Assembly (NCBI RefSeq): GCF_000236685.1
Contig: NC_016633.1
Coordinates: 310,001-374,000 of the forward strand
Reading direction: 5' to 3'
Source: Sphaerochaeta pleomorpha str. Grapes
GTDB lineage: Bacteria; Spirochaetota; Spirochaetia; Sphaerochaetales; Sphaerochaetaceae
Length of the DNA stretch: 64,000 nucleotides
Part shown: in pieces, positions 16,350 to 25,254 of the stretch
Layout: each line of letters opens with the position of its first letter
How positions within the stretch are numbered: position 1 is the stretch's first letter
The notes under the pieces: generated by a model
Databases searched by the model: none
Told to the model about the DNA's origin: nothing
What the model saw: the letters and a program-made list of their open reading frames with translations, nothing else
Program-made: the position numbers and the translations under genes

Positions 16350-16888
16350 TTTTTTTGAGTCTCTATTTTGCATTTTTTAAGATCGGCCTGTTTGCCATCG
16401 GAGGCGGCCTTGCAACCTTGCCCTTTCTCTATGACCTTGCAGAGACCCATCCTCTTTGGCTGACTGCCAAAGACATTGCCGATATGATAGCAATCTCTGA
16501 ATCAACGCCAGGACCTATCGGTATCAACATGGCAACCTACGCCGGATACTTGACTGCAGGTCCTTTGGGCGGCATTATCGCAACACTGGGTGAAATAACC
16601 CCCAGTATCATCATAATCATCGTCATTGCAAGGTTTCTAAGCAAATTCGACCAGAACAAGTATGTCAAAGATGCTTTCTACGGATTACGCGCGGCGGTAA
16701 TCGGCCTCATTGTGTACGGAGGTTCAAAAGTATTTCTTGTAACGTTATTCCACGGTACCCACCTGCAATACAAAGAGGCAATACTGTTTGTCGTCTTATT
16801 TATCCTTGCTCAGAAAGGCAAGAAAGTGCATCCGTTAATCTGGATTCTCATCGCAGCAATCGCTGGAATAGTGTTTAAACTTCAGTAA
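16346..16888 (+). CDS. Chromate transporter, second short subunit
   Basis: The 180-residue second CHR half shows A-F-F-K-I-G-L-F-A-I-G-G-G-L-A-T-L-P-F-L, S-T-P-G-P-I-G-I-N-M-A-T-Y-A-G-Y and G-G-I-I-A-T-L-G-E-I-T-P-S. It starts within the end of the first half (ATGA overlap), so the two are made together and presumably pair in the membrane. Its last 14 bases overlap the end of the convergent TPR lipoprotein gene. Confidence 0.88.
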   Translation: MIFLSLYFAFFKIGLFAIGGGLATLPFLYDLAETHPLWLTAKDIADMIAISESTPGPIGINMATYAGYLTAGPLGGIIATLGEITPSIIIIIVIARFLSKFDQNKYVKDAFYGLRAAVIGLIVYGGSKVFLVTLFHGTHLQYKEAILFVVLFILAQKGKKVHPLIWILIAAIAGIVFKLQ

Positions 16889-17459
16889 CAGAGTCAAGAT
16901 AGGCTTCGATCAAGGAATAGGTGTTTTTTTCTCCCTCCAGGATTGCCAGAGTCGAGATAGCCCTTTCCACTTCTTCCTGTCGTTCCAGCAGAAAAGTAGC
17001 TTCACTTCGTGCAACGTCTTCGAATCCTTGCTCGAGGGCAAATTCCATCACTGTTGCCCTCAGTGCATAATCCCCTGCATCAAGGCTGATTATTTGCCGG
17101 TAAACCTGAAACGCTTCGTCAGTTTTCTTCAATTTTATGAGGGCTGCCGCTTTCGCTTTCAAGAACCGAAGCTTGGCGGGATAAGAATTGAAAGAAACAT
17201 CACACAGGGTAATTGCATTTTCATATGCACCGCTGGCAAGCAAAACGAGGACCTTGTTATACAGGACCTCGCTGTCTTGCGCATCGATAGCAAGTGCTTT
17301 GTCAAAAGCATCCAATGCCATCTCATATTCTCCATTGTCGAGATATACAGTCCCAAGTTCCTTGAGTGCAGCCAGGTCTTTTTCATTTTTCCCCAGACCG
17401 GTTGCACAGGAAGCGAGACAAAGTATGCAGACAATGGAGACTATGAAATACTTTTTCAC
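16875..17459 (-). CDS. TPR lipoprotein
   Basis: The 194-residue protein has a lipoprotein signal ending in the lipobox L-A-S-C (Cys18), followed by tetratricopeptide pairs beginning L-K-E-L-G-T-V-Y-L-D-N-G-E-Y-E-M-A-L-D-A-F-D-K-A-L. It should be anchored on the outer face of a membrane as a helper in assembling an envelope complex; the partner is unknown. Its start overlaps the end of the phosphoribosyltransferase gene by 4 bases, although the functions look unrelated. Confidence 0.82.
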   Translation of the reverse strand: MKKYFIVSIVCILCLASCATGLGKNEKDLAALKELGTVYLDNGEYEMALDAFDKALAIDAQDSEVLYNKVLVLLASGAYENAITLCDVSFNSYPAKLRFLKAKAAALIKLKKTDEAFQVYRQIISLDAGDYALRATVMEFALEQGFEDVARSEATFLLERQEEVERAISTLAILEGEKNTYSLIEAYLDSVTEV

Positions 17460-18520
17460 CTTCCGAGTACCGTCTGTTCGATTTCCTTGACCTGTGAGCG
17501 GTACAGATTGGTAATCGAAGAACCATAGTCGGCAACAAGCTGGATCATGTTCCGGGGATTGTCTATCCCGTCTTTTCCGTTCAACCTATCGCCTGCATCA
17601 CCGAGACCGGGAAGAATATAGGCAGCTTCGTTGAGTACAGGGTCCATCCAAAGCGTGTAGACCTCAGCCCCTTCGATTGCCCTGCAGATCCTAAGCGAAC
17701 CCTTCAAAGCACTGATTACATTGATGAATTTGACAGATTTTGGTTTTATATTGTTATCCTTGAGATATTTGACAATGGTAACCAGTGAACCTCCGGTAGC
17801 GTTCATCGGATCTGCAAAAATAAGATCCTTGCCATCGAGTTCCTCCAGCTTGAAATAGGAACGGTCAAGGTCGAGGATATAATCCATATTGGCTTCTTTT
17901 TTCGTGTCATCACGTTTGATCTTGAACAAGGCAAACGGCGTTACGAAATTATCTACTGAATATTCTTGTATTTCCTTGCTGATAATCATGCTGGGAAGCA
18001 AAGCACCCCGGAGCATAACGCACATGACACTGTTATGGATCAAGGAATCTACATCAGGGATACGGTGAACCGCATAGTTGCGAACCGGTGAGGTTACCGG
18101 GGTCTGGGTTATGATACTTCTCTTTCTCGGAAGGGCAGCATCGGCATACACATGGGAAAATAACATTTCATATGCTCTCTGTATGAAATACAAGAACTCT
18201 TCATGCTGAGTATCAGGAGATCTCAACTTTGCGATGAGACGGGAGGCTTGTCCGTGTTGTTCCTCAGGGGTCTCAAAGGAATACACATGTATCCCCGGTT
18301 CCTCCGAACATACTTCTTTCAGGAATTTCCCGATTTCGGCTGCGCTTTCCACAATACCCCTGCGTGCTTCTTCGAGTTTCATGATATCGGTTGCACTTTC
18401 AAGGATGGCACAATGGGTAAGGGAATTCTTGTATAGGGCATCAACGTGAGCAATTTTCTCTTTGTCAGAGTCTTTGAGAAAACCGTCTAGGTCCGTTGCA
18501 TGCAGTACTATTTTATTCAT
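17456..18520 (-). CDS. upp: Uracil phosphoribosyltransferase with long N-terminal extension
   Basis: The 354-residue protein ends in a recognisable UPRT domain: the PRPP loop D-P-M-N-A-T-G-G-S (237-245) and the uracil site G-L-G-D-A-G-D-R-L-N-G near the C terminus. The enzyme makes UMP from uracil and PRPP (salvage); the uridine phosphorylase at 51 kb supplies uracil. Ordinary Upp has about 208 residues, so roughly 150 N-terminal residues of mostly helical, unrecognised sequence are extra. ATG 18520 has AGGAG 10 bases upstream. The TPR lipoprotein gene overlaps its end. Confidence 0.82.
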   Translation of the reverse strand: MNKIVLHATDLDGFLKDSDKEKIAHVDALYKNSLTHCAILESATDIMKLEEARRGIVESAAEIGKFLKEVCSEEPGIHVYSFETPEEQHGQASRLIAKLRSPDTQHEEFLYFIQRAYEMLFSHVYADAALPRKRSIITQTPVTSPVRNYAVHRIPDVDSLIHNSVMCVMLRGALLPSMIISKEIQEYSVDNFVTPFALFKIKRDDTKKEANMDYILDLDRSYFKLEELDGKDLIFADPMNATGGSLVTIVKYLKDNNIKPKSVKFINVISALKGSLRICRAIEGAEVYTLWMDPVLNEAAYILPGLGDAGDRLNGKDGIDNPRNMIQLVADYGSSITNLYRSQVKEIEQTVLGR

Positions 18521-18559
18521 ATTGATATTTTCTCCTGTTCTTCGCAGAATTTTACCCGA

Positions 18560-18584
18560 ACTTTCCCCTTTGCACAAGGAAAGT
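18560..18584 (-). terminator. Hairpin between sugar ABC operon and upp
   Basis: CTTTCC plus CTT on one side and AAG plus GAAAG on the other give a bulged stem of about nine pairs just after the last permease gene. There is no clear U tract, so it may reduce rather than stop read-through into upp. Confidence 0.3.
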
Positions 18585-18600
18585 CAGTTCATATATATCA

Positions 18601-19440
18601 CTATCCTTTGACAGCGCCTGCAGTGACACCTTTGATAAATTGCTGCGACATGAGCAAGTAGAGAAATAACACAGGAATAGCCGAGAGGGTCAACACCGCC
18701 AGTACCTTGGACCAGTCTGTCTGATACTGCCCGAATAGCCTGGTAACCCCCAATAGCAAGGTCTTCGATTTTTCTTCATTGATAAAAATCAAAGGAAACC
18801 AGAGATCATTCCAGAACGGTATGAGGTTGTATATGGAAACCGTTGCAAGAGCAGGTTTAACCAAGGGAACTATGATAAGGTAAAAAATCCTGAATCGACC
18901 TGCTCCATCGATAATCCCGGCTTCAGTGAGTTCCTGGGGGATCTGACGGATAAATTCCGTAAGTATAAAGACCCCTACCGGTATGCCCATGGCAACATAG
19001 ATGGGGGGAAGAGACCAAATTGTATTGAGCAAATGCATGAACTGCATGATCTCAAGCAATTTTATCGAGGCTATCTTGATGGGAAGCATCATTCCCGCTA
19101 TCAAAAAGAAATAGAAAAACCTCGACACTTTGCTTTTCCAGTTTGCCAGGGCATAGCCAGCCAGTGCCGAAACGGTTGTCATGACCAGCAGGGAAAGCAG
19201 AACTACCACCAGGCTATTCTTGAAATAGTTGATAAAGTCACCGTCTTGAAGTACCGTGACGTAGTTTTGAAAATTCCATTTCTTGGGTATCCAGAAGGGA
19301 TTTTCGTAAATGGAAAGCCTTGTTTTAAAAGAATTAACAAGGAGAACCCAAAGAGGAAACAAGACAATAAAACACCAGACAACCATAATAAAATGACTGA
19401 CAACATGACGATTCTGCATCTTGAGGGAATTTCTCATCAT
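18601..19440 (-). CDS. Carbohydrate ABC transporter permease, MalG type
   Basis: The 279-residue protein has six membrane segments and the coupling motif E-A-G-I-I-D-G-A-G-R-F-R-I-F-Y-L-I-I-V-P-L-V-K-P-A, which docks to the ATPase. The C terminus Q-Q-F-I-K-G-V-T-A-G-A-V-K-G is the standard MalG/UgpE end. It overlaps the partner permease gene by 4 bases. No ATPase gene is in the operon. The sugar is unknown. Confidence 0.92.
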   Translation of the reverse strand: MMRNSLKMQNRHVVSHFIMVVWCFIVLFPLWVLLVNSFKTRLSIYENPFWIPKKWNFQNYVTVLQDGDFINYFKNSLVVVLLSLLVMTTVSALAGYALANWKSKVSRFFYFFLIAGMMLPIKIASIKLLEIMQFMHLLNTIWSLPPIYVAMGIPVGVFILTEFIRQIPQELTEAGIIDGAGRFRIFYLIIVPLVKPALATVSIYNLIPFWNDLWFPLIFINEEKSKTLLLGVTRLFGQYQTDWSKVLAVLTLSAIPVLFLYLLMSQQFIKGVTAGAVKG

Positions 19441-20360
19441 AGTGCCCCTCCCTGCGTTTTCTGTAACGTTGGGACAACACCCAAAAGCAATACAAAAAAA
19501 GTAATGGTGGCAATTGCAGCACCAAGGCCAGGATCTGGAATACCTATCGGGTGCTGCCCTGCGATACCATAACGGTAAAAGAGCGTTCCAATCAAATCAG
19601 TGGAATATCCAGGTGCACCATTCACGTTCTCCATGGCAAACACTACATCAAAGGCATTGAAATTGTTGACGAACGTAAGCACTGCGATCATGCCGACTAC
19701 CGGTTTTATCAGGGGAAGTTTTATTCTCCAGAACACCTGGGAGGCATTCGCTCCCTCTATCTGCGCAGCTTCCAGACAGTCTTCGCTGATATTTCTCAGT
19801 GCGGCTACAAACATCATCGTCGGGATACCCATCCATTGCCAACAGGAGACAAAGGCTACACAGGTTAATGCCGTACTGGAATTGCCAAGCCAGGGCTGCT
19901 TGAGAAAGGGCAATCCTATTTTCTCAAGAAAATCGCCTGACCAAACAGGATTGAGCATCAATTTCCATAGATATCCGGTTACCAGTACAGCGAATGTAGT
20001 CGGTATGAACAGAATGGTCTGGTAGACTTGCCGGCCTTTCATGGTTTGGTTGGTCAAAATAACTGCGAACAATATTCCCAGGCAGTTTTGGAAAATCAAA
20101 TGAATACAGAAAAAATACCAGGTATTTGCAAAGGCACCCCAGTATCGTTCAGATATTGTTGCATCGAGAAACAGCTTTCTGAAATTTGCAAAGCCTATAA
20201 ACGTACGCGCTTGCCCGCTCGTTCCCGTATAGAGGCTAAGCCGAAGGGAATCGAGAAGGGGGAAGGCCATAAAAATACAATAGAATAACAAAGCGGGAAT
20301 AAGATAGAGAAACCAATGCAAAGAAGATTGTTTTTTTCCGATTTTGTGTTTGGATTGCAT
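19437..20360 (-). CDS. Carbohydrate ABC transporter permease, MalF/UgpA type
   Basis: The 307-residue protein has six membrane segments and the EAA loop E-A-A-Q-I-E-G-A-N-A-S-Q-V-F-W-R-I-K-L-P-L-I-K-P. AAGGA stands 9 bases before the ATG. It forms the heterodimeric channel with the following permease and receives sugar from the binding protein encoded 62 bases upstream. Confidence 0.92.
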   Translation of the reverse strand: MQSKHKIGKKQSSLHWFLYLIPALLFYCIFMAFPLLDSLRLSLYTGTSGQARTFIGFANFRKLFLDATISERYWGAFANTWYFFCIHLIFQNCLGILFAVILTNQTMKGRQVYQTILFIPTTFAVLVTGYLWKLMLNPVWSGDFLEKIGLPFLKQPWLGNSSTALTCVAFVSCWQWMGIPTMMFVAALRNISEDCLEAAQIEGANASQVFWRIKLPLIKPVVGMIAVLTFVNNFNAFDVVFAMENVNGAPGYSTDLIGTLFYRYGIAGQHPIGIPDPGLGAAIATITFFVLLLGVVPTLQKTQGGAL

Positions 20361-20422
20361 GGGTTTTTCCTTGCTAGTCGAAATACCGGGGATGAAAGAT
20401 GCCCATCCCCGGTTCCGTAATG

Positions 20423-21661
20423 CTATTTCATCAAAGCCTGGATTGAATCCGCAGCCTGTTTGGGGGTCATCTGGTGTTTCATCACCTTTATGACAGCTTG
20501 GTCCATGGGAGCATACAGATTCATCAGAGCCGGCCAGACAAACCGTGCATCGGTTTCCTTACCTGCATTGAGTGCCAAAAACTCGTTTGCATGTACATCA
20601 TCAAGTTTGATGTTGAATTTGATCATAGGGAAATATCCACTGGGAAGATTCTTGCTGGCAGTGGTTGCCCCTTCTTCGGTGCAAAGCCAGGTAAGGAAGG
20701 CCTTGGCTTCCTGGGGGTGGGCAGTAGCGTTATTCATGGTGATTGCCATATCTGGATGGAAACAGATTGCAGTTTTTCTCCCCAAAGGGGCAGGTATTGC
20801 GAAAAGGCCCCAGTCAAAGGAAGCATCTTTATAGACACCTGCGGTCCAGCTGCCATCAACGAACATGACAGCTTTCTGGCTATTGAACAAAACCTGACTG
20901 TCATTGTAGGTGACCGATTCAAATCCTTGTGGACAATACTGGGCTACTTCTGCCATGGCCTGGAAGGCTGCAACAAAGTTGGCATCATTGAGAGGCAGTT
21001 TCCCGCTTTCATATTTCACCCTCTGGGAGGCCCCGCCGATATAGTTTGGCAACAGGCCCAAAAAGAAGGTTTCAAAGATGTCCCATTCATCTGCAAGCCC
21101 GTTTGCCAGAGGAGTATAACCCTTTGCTTTCAGCTTGGCATTGAGAGCTAGGAAATCTTCCCAACTCTGGGGAATGGAGAGCCCTTCCTTTTTGAAGATA
21201 TCCTTATTGTAATAGACGGCATGGGAAACTGCGGCAAAAGGAACGGCAAACATTTTTCCGTCACTCATCTGCCAGGGAGCCAGATTCGATGCAGTAAAGT
21301 TTTCCTTGAGCCCGCTAATATTCGAACAATCATAGAAATACCCAGCATTGAACAGTTCCTGCCCTGCAGCATAGCTTCTCGCATACATAAGATCGGGACC
21401 GGTTTTGCTATCAAGTTGAAGACGTAAGGTCGCATTGTAATCAGGGGGATTGGTAGGCTGGAACTTGATAGTTACGTTTGGTGCAATTTTCTTGTATTCA
21501 CTGAGCAGCCTATTCATCTGTTCGACATCATCGGTTCTCCAGGAACCCATGGTGAGGACAACCTGTTCACCCATAGCATCTTTTGTTCCTTGGGCTGTGA
21601 GAGGCACAACCAAGCCGAGAAGCAACATCAGAATGACAAAATACCGTACATTTTTTTTCAT
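20423..21661 (-). CDS. Sugar ABC transporter substrate-binding protein (family 1)
   Basis: The 412-residue protein starts with a signal peptide (K-K-N-V-R-Y-F-V-I-L-M-L-L-L-G-L-V-V-P-L-T-A-Q-G) and then shows the family 1 solute-binding fold: V-L-T-M-G-S-W-R, N-V-T-I-K-F-Q-P, a W-E-D-F-L-A motif after I-P-Q-S, and V-M-F-V-D-G-S-W. ATG 21661 has AGGAG upstream, rejecting a longer frame. It is the first gene of the operon. A dyad ATGAGCA/TGCTCAT at 21722-21745 and a TATACT box lie upstream and may hold its control region. Confidence 0.92.
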   Translation of the reverse strand: MKKNVRYFVILMLLLGLVVPLTAQGTKDAMGEQVVLTMGSWRTDDVEQMNRLLSEYKKIAPNVTIKFQPTNPPDYNATLRLQLDSKTGPDLMYARSYAAGQELFNAGYFYDCSNISGLKENFTASNLAPWQMSDGKMFAVPFAAVSHAVYYNKDIFKKEGLSIPQSWEDFLALNAKLKAKGYTPLANGLADEWDIFETFFLGLLPNYIGGASQRVKYESGKLPLNDANFVAAFQAMAEVAQYCPQGFESVTYNDSQVLFNSQKAVMFVDGSWTAGVYKDASFDWGLFAIPAPLGRKTAICFHPDMAITMNNATAHPQEAKAFLTWLCTEEGATTASKNLPSGYFPMIKFNIKLDDVHANEFLALNAGKETDARFVWPALMNLYAPMDQAVIKVMKHQMTPKQAADSIQALMK

Positions 21662-21721
21662 TGCCAAAAACTCCTCTTGTGTGATGATACTTACATCTTT
21701 TTTGAGTATACCACCGAATGA

Positions 21722-21745
21722 ATGAGCAAGAAAGCTTATGCTCAT
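21722..21745 (-). promoter_or_regulatory. Dyad upstream of sugar ABC operon, possible operator
   Basis: ATGAGCA (21722-21728) and TGCTCAT (21739-21745) are perfect inverted arms 10 bases apart, about 60-85 bases before the binding-protein start and inside the divergent gap with adk. It could bind a sugar-responsive repressor. Confidence 0.35.
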
Positions 21746-21876
21746 GGTAATATTTTTATTAAAACAATGAAAAATGAATTTTCATGAATCGCCAATATGA
21801 AAAACCTTTTCTCTGAGTGGCGACAAACCTTTTGTTTTTTGGTAGACTCAATTAATCTTCTGAAACGAGGTGTACA

Positions 21877-22506
21877 ATGAATCTAGTGTTTCTCGGCCCT
21901 CCGGGAGCCGGCAAGGGAACAATCGCTTCCCAGGCAAAAACCCATTATGACATTCCCCATATCTCCACGGGGGACTTGTTCCGTAACAATATCAAGAATG
22001 AGACAGAGCTTGGCAAACAAGTCAAGGCAATCCTTGCAAGCGGAAACCTGGTTCCCGACAGTGTAACCATCGCCATGGTAAAAGACAGGCTCAGTGAAGA
22101 TGATGCCAAAAAAGGATTTATCCTTGATGGCTTTCCCCGCACCATTGCCCAGGCTGAGGCTCTCAAGGAAATGACCGGGCTTGACGCCGTGGTAAACTTT
22201 GTGTTGGATAGGGAAGACATCGTCAAACGTCTCAGCGGGCGCAGAGTCTGCAAGAGTACCGGAAAAACCTACCACATCATATACAGCCCACCCAAGGTAG
22301 AAGGTATCGATGATGAAACCGGCGAGAGCTTGATCCAACGGGATGACGATAAAGAAGAGGCTATCATCAACAGGCTTGCAGTCTATGACAAACAGACTGA
22401 GCCCCTTATTGCCTATTATCGCGAGAAGGGAATCCTTATCGATATCGATGCAAAACCAGCTCCTGAGGAAGTCTTTGCCTCCATGGTCAAGCTACTCCAG
22501 AAATAA
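21877..22506 (+). CDS. adk: Adenylate kinase
   Basis: The 209-residue enzyme has the P loop G-P-P-G-A-G-K-G-T (8-16), the AMP site S-T-G-D-L-F-R and D-G-F-P-R-T, and a LID region starting G-R-R-V-C. The LID has one Cys only (C-K-S-T-G-K-T-Y-H), so it is the non-zinc form with hydrogen bonds in place of metal. It equilibrates AMP, ADP and ATP. GAGGTG precedes the ATG. Confidence 0.97.
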   Translation: MNLVFLGPPGAGKGTIASQAKTHYDIPHISTGDLFRNNIKNETELGKQVKAILASGNLVPDSVTIAMVKDRLSEDDAKKGFILDGFPRTIAQAEALKEMTGLDAVVNFVLDREDIVKRLSGRRVCKSTGKTYHIIYSPPKVEGIDDETGESLIQRDDDKEEAIINRLAVYDKQTEPLIAYYREKGILIDIDAKPAPEEVFASMVKLLQK

Positions 22507-22526
22507 CAAGTCTTTACCAGACAACG

Positions 22527-22562
22527 AAAACAGTCTTTCCTTGTATAGAGGAAGGCTGTTTT
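22527..22562 (+). terminator. Bidirectional terminator between adk and malQ
   Basis: AAAACAGTCTTTCCT and AGGAAGGCTGTTTT form a long stem with A and T runs on the two sides, placed between convergent genes. Confidence 0.85.
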
Positions 22563-22574
22563 CATACTCCTGCA

Positions 22575-24185
22575 TTACAGTGAATCATCTTCAGCAGGTT
22601 TCCTTACCATTCTTTTTATTTTATCGGCTTGCATTTTCAGGTGCTCAAGCTCCTCTTCGTCTCCAAGCTTTCCACTTCTGCCATAGATTCCTACAAGTTG
22701 AGAAAACTGCTCTGCCTTTTGCTGGCTGTTCGCTCCTTTCTCCATTCTCCAGGACCAGTTATGTTGTCCACAGGTAGAAGGTATGTTCATCCTGGCCTCA
22801 GAACCAAGGGACAATATGTCCTGCATCGGAAAGATTGCATATTTTGCATAGCTAGCCATAATTGAGCGGATCATTGCCCATGCCAGATGCTTATCGCCAC
22901 AACCAAAGTACCGTTTTACCCTAAGCTTGTCTTTGCCCTCAAGATTTTCAAACCATCCCTTCACCGTATCATTATCATGGGTTCCTGTGTAAGCTACGCA
23001 ATTATACGGATAATTGTGAGGCAGAAAGGTATCATGAGGATTTGGCCAGTCTGCCTTATCACGGGAGAAACCGAACTGGCAGATCCTCATACCCGGAAAA
23101 CCGTTGGTTTGCCGGAGCTCTTCGACTTCTGCGGTAATGAAACCCAAGTCCTCTGCGAGGATTGGCAAAGAACCCAACTGCTTTTTAACCTCGGAAAAGA
23201 AGTTTTTTCCCGGTGCTTTTACCCACTTGCCATTTTCAGCCGTCTTATTCCCATAGGGAACTTCCCAATAGGATTCAAACCCACGGAAATGGTCAATCCT
23301 GAGTATGTCCGTTTGGTGGAACATAGAACGGATTCTTTGCATCCACCAATGATAATTGTCATTTTTCATTTTCTTCCAGTCATATACCGGATTGCCCCAC
23401 AGTTGACCTGTGGTACTGAAAAAATCGGGAGGAACTCCACTCACACCCTTGTAATGCCCTTCCTTATCAGTCTTGAACAACTCGATATGACTCCAGGTAT
23501 CTACGGAATCGGGCGCGACAAATATGGGGATATCGCCCACGATGGAAACCTCATGTTCGTTTGCATAGGATTTAAGCGCCTGCCATTGTTTCTCAAAGAA
23601 ATACTGGAGAACCTTCCATACCGCAATCTGTAAGGGAAACCGGTCTCTGATAACTTGTAAGGCAGCAGGGTCGCGATCGCCTTCCTCACGGTTCCACACG
23701 CTGAACCACCTTGAATCCTGATACCGTTCATAGAGAACCATAAAAAGGGCATAGTCTTCCAACCAGTAACGATTATCATTGCAGAACGTTTCAAATCCTT
23801 CTTGATCCTTGCCTTCTGTCAAAAAGGCCTTGGCCGCCTTTTTCAAGAGAGGAAGTTTCCAGGCATCCACCATGGAATAATCGATATGGTCGGAAGGGAA
23901 GGGAGGCGGGGAAGCAACATCTTTTTGTGAAAGCAAACCTTGTTCAGTGAGCAGGTCTAAGCAAAGCAACTGTTCATTACCTGCAAAGGTGGAACGCGCG
24001 GCATAAGGAGAATTGCCAAAGCCAGTGGGCCCAAGCGGTAACACCTGCCACAACCTGACATCGGCCATTTGCAAAAAATCAACGAATTCATAGGCAGTTT
24101 TCCCAAAATCCCCGATCCCATATGATGAGGGCAGGGAAGTAGGATGCATCAAAATACCTGAATAACGACGATCTGATGAGTTCAT
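22575..24185 (-). CDS. malQ: 4-alpha-glucanotransferase
   Basis: The 536-residue GH77 enzyme shows G-I-L-M-H-P-T-S-L-P-S-S-Y-G-I-G-D-F-G near the start, L-R-I-D-H-F-R-G-F (catalytic Asp), L-A-E-D-L-G-F-I-T (acid/base Glu) and Y-T-G-T-H-D-N-D-T (third Asp). It transfers maltosyl units between alpha-1,4-glucans. ATG 24185 overlaps the lacI stop by 4 bases (ATGA) and has GGAAG upstream; an upstream extension in frame is only lacI read in another frame. It ends the amylosucrase - lacI - malQ operon. Confidence 0.95.
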   Translation of the reverse strand: MNSSDRRYSGILMHPTSLPSSYGIGDFGKTAYEFVDFLQMADVRLWQVLPLGPTGFGNSPYAARSTFAGNEQLLCLDLLTEQGLLSQKDVASPPPFPSDHIDYSMVDAWKLPLLKKAAKAFLTEGKDQEGFETFCNDNRYWLEDYALFMVLYERYQDSRWFSVWNREEGDRDPAALQVIRDRFPLQIAVWKVLQYFFEKQWQALKSYANEHEVSIVGDIPIFVAPDSVDTWSHIELFKTDKEGHYKGVSGVPPDFFSTTGQLWGNPVYDWKKMKNDNYHWWMQRIRSMFHQTDILRIDHFRGFESYWEVPYGNKTAENGKWVKAPGKNFFSEVKKQLGSLPILAEDLGFITAEVEELRQTNGFPGMRICQFGFSRDKADWPNPHDTFLPHNYPYNCVAYTGTHDNDTVKGWFENLEGKDKLRVKRYFGCGDKHLAWAMIRSIMASYAKYAIFPMQDILSLGSEARMNIPSTCGQHNWSWRMEKGANSQQKAEQFSQLVGIYGRSGKLGDEEELEHLKMQADKIKRMVRKPAEDDSL

Positions 24186-25252
24186 ATTTCTTCCTTTACC
24201 CCTGCAAGGGACTGACGGTTGATTATAGTGAACGGAATTTCCATATGGGTGGACCCCAGAGAGTCCCCGTTGATCATACAAAACAGTGCTTCTGCGGCAA
24301 GATACCCTTTTTCCCCGGCAGGCTGGTCGATAGTAGTCAAAGCAGGGGAGATAAGCTGGGCTTCAATGATATTGTCAAACCCGACCACAGAGACATCGTT
24401 CGGAACAACAATCCCATGTTCCCTGAAATAGAGTATACACCCGATTGCAACGATATCACTCATCGTAACAACGGCAGTAGGCTGTTTATTCAGCTTTGAA
24501 ATAAGATGACCGGTATGCTTGCCATCCTCAAGGGTACATTCACTAACCACCTGGAAAATCGGACTATCTTCACCATAGAGGGAAAGCCCATATTCATTAA
24601 GGGCTCTCTCATACCCACGTTTCCTTCGTTTGGGAACACTTGCCTCAAATTCATCAGAGGCAAAAGCATCTTCACTGAGACTTACGATGGCAATATTCCT
24701 GTGCCCTTGTTCCAATACCAGTTTCATGATTCTATAGGCAGCCTGTTCATCCTGGATGTTGACAGAGGGCATACCTTCAGAGGGGGTTCCGTCAATGGTA
24801 ACAAAGGGAATCTTCCTGGTCTTCATAACATCAACGATATCCATACCGACTTGCATACCCATAGTGATCAGACCATCGACAGCTGCTGATCGTACTGCAT
24901 CGGTAATACTTTCGTTCAACGGCGGGATCAACGTAAGGGTATATCCATATTTCTGGCATACGCTCCCGATTCCTTGAATGACTTGCAGCGTATACGGATT
25001 ACGCATGGAGTAATGGATAATCTGGGGCAGCAGAAATCCAATGCTCAAATGCCGTCGAAGGGAAAAATTCCTTGCCATCGGGTCCGGGATGTACCCAAGC
25101 CGGTTGGCAGTGTCTAGAATGACCTCGGCGGCTTTCTTGCTGATCCTTGAAGGAGTGTTGAAAGCAAAGGAAACAGCAGTTTTCGAATATCCACTTTCCC
25201 GCGCAATATCTTTGATTGTAGGACGTTTTTCACTCTTTTCGTTCTGTTCCAT
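24182..25252 (-). CDS. LacI family transcriptional regulator
   Basis: The 356-residue protein starts with the LacI helix-turn-helix and hinge: T-I-K-D-I-A-R-E-S-G-Y-S-K-T-A-V-S-F-A-F-N (about 12-32) and A-A-E-V-I-L-D-T-A-N-R-L-G-Y. A periplasmic-binding-like effector domain follows. It sits 2 bases behind the amylosucrase gene and overlaps malQ, so it is co-transcribed with both. The operator AAACCGGTTT in front of the divergent GH13 gene (27348-27357) has the symmetry that LacI proteins recognise and is its likely target. The inducer is probably a sucrose or maltodextrin derivative. Confidence 0.93.
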   Translation of the reverse strand: MEQNEKSEKRPTIKDIARESGYSKTAVSFAFNTPSRISKKAAEVILDTANRLGYIPDPMARNFSLRRHLSIGFLLPQIIHYSMRNPYTLQVIQGIGSVCQKYGYTLTLIPPLNESITDAVRSAAVDGLITMGMQVGMDIVDVMKTRKIPFVTIDGTPSEGMPSVNIQDEQAAYRIMKLVLEQGHRNIAIVSLSEDAFASDEFEASVPKRRKRGYERALNEYGLSLYGEDSPIFQVVSECTLEDGKHTGHLISKLNKQPTAVVTMSDIVAIGCILYFREHGIVVPNDVSVVGFDNIIEAQLISPALTTIDQPAGEKGYLAAEALFCMINGDSLGSTHMEIPFTIINRQSLAGVKEEI

Positions 25253-25254
25253 CG

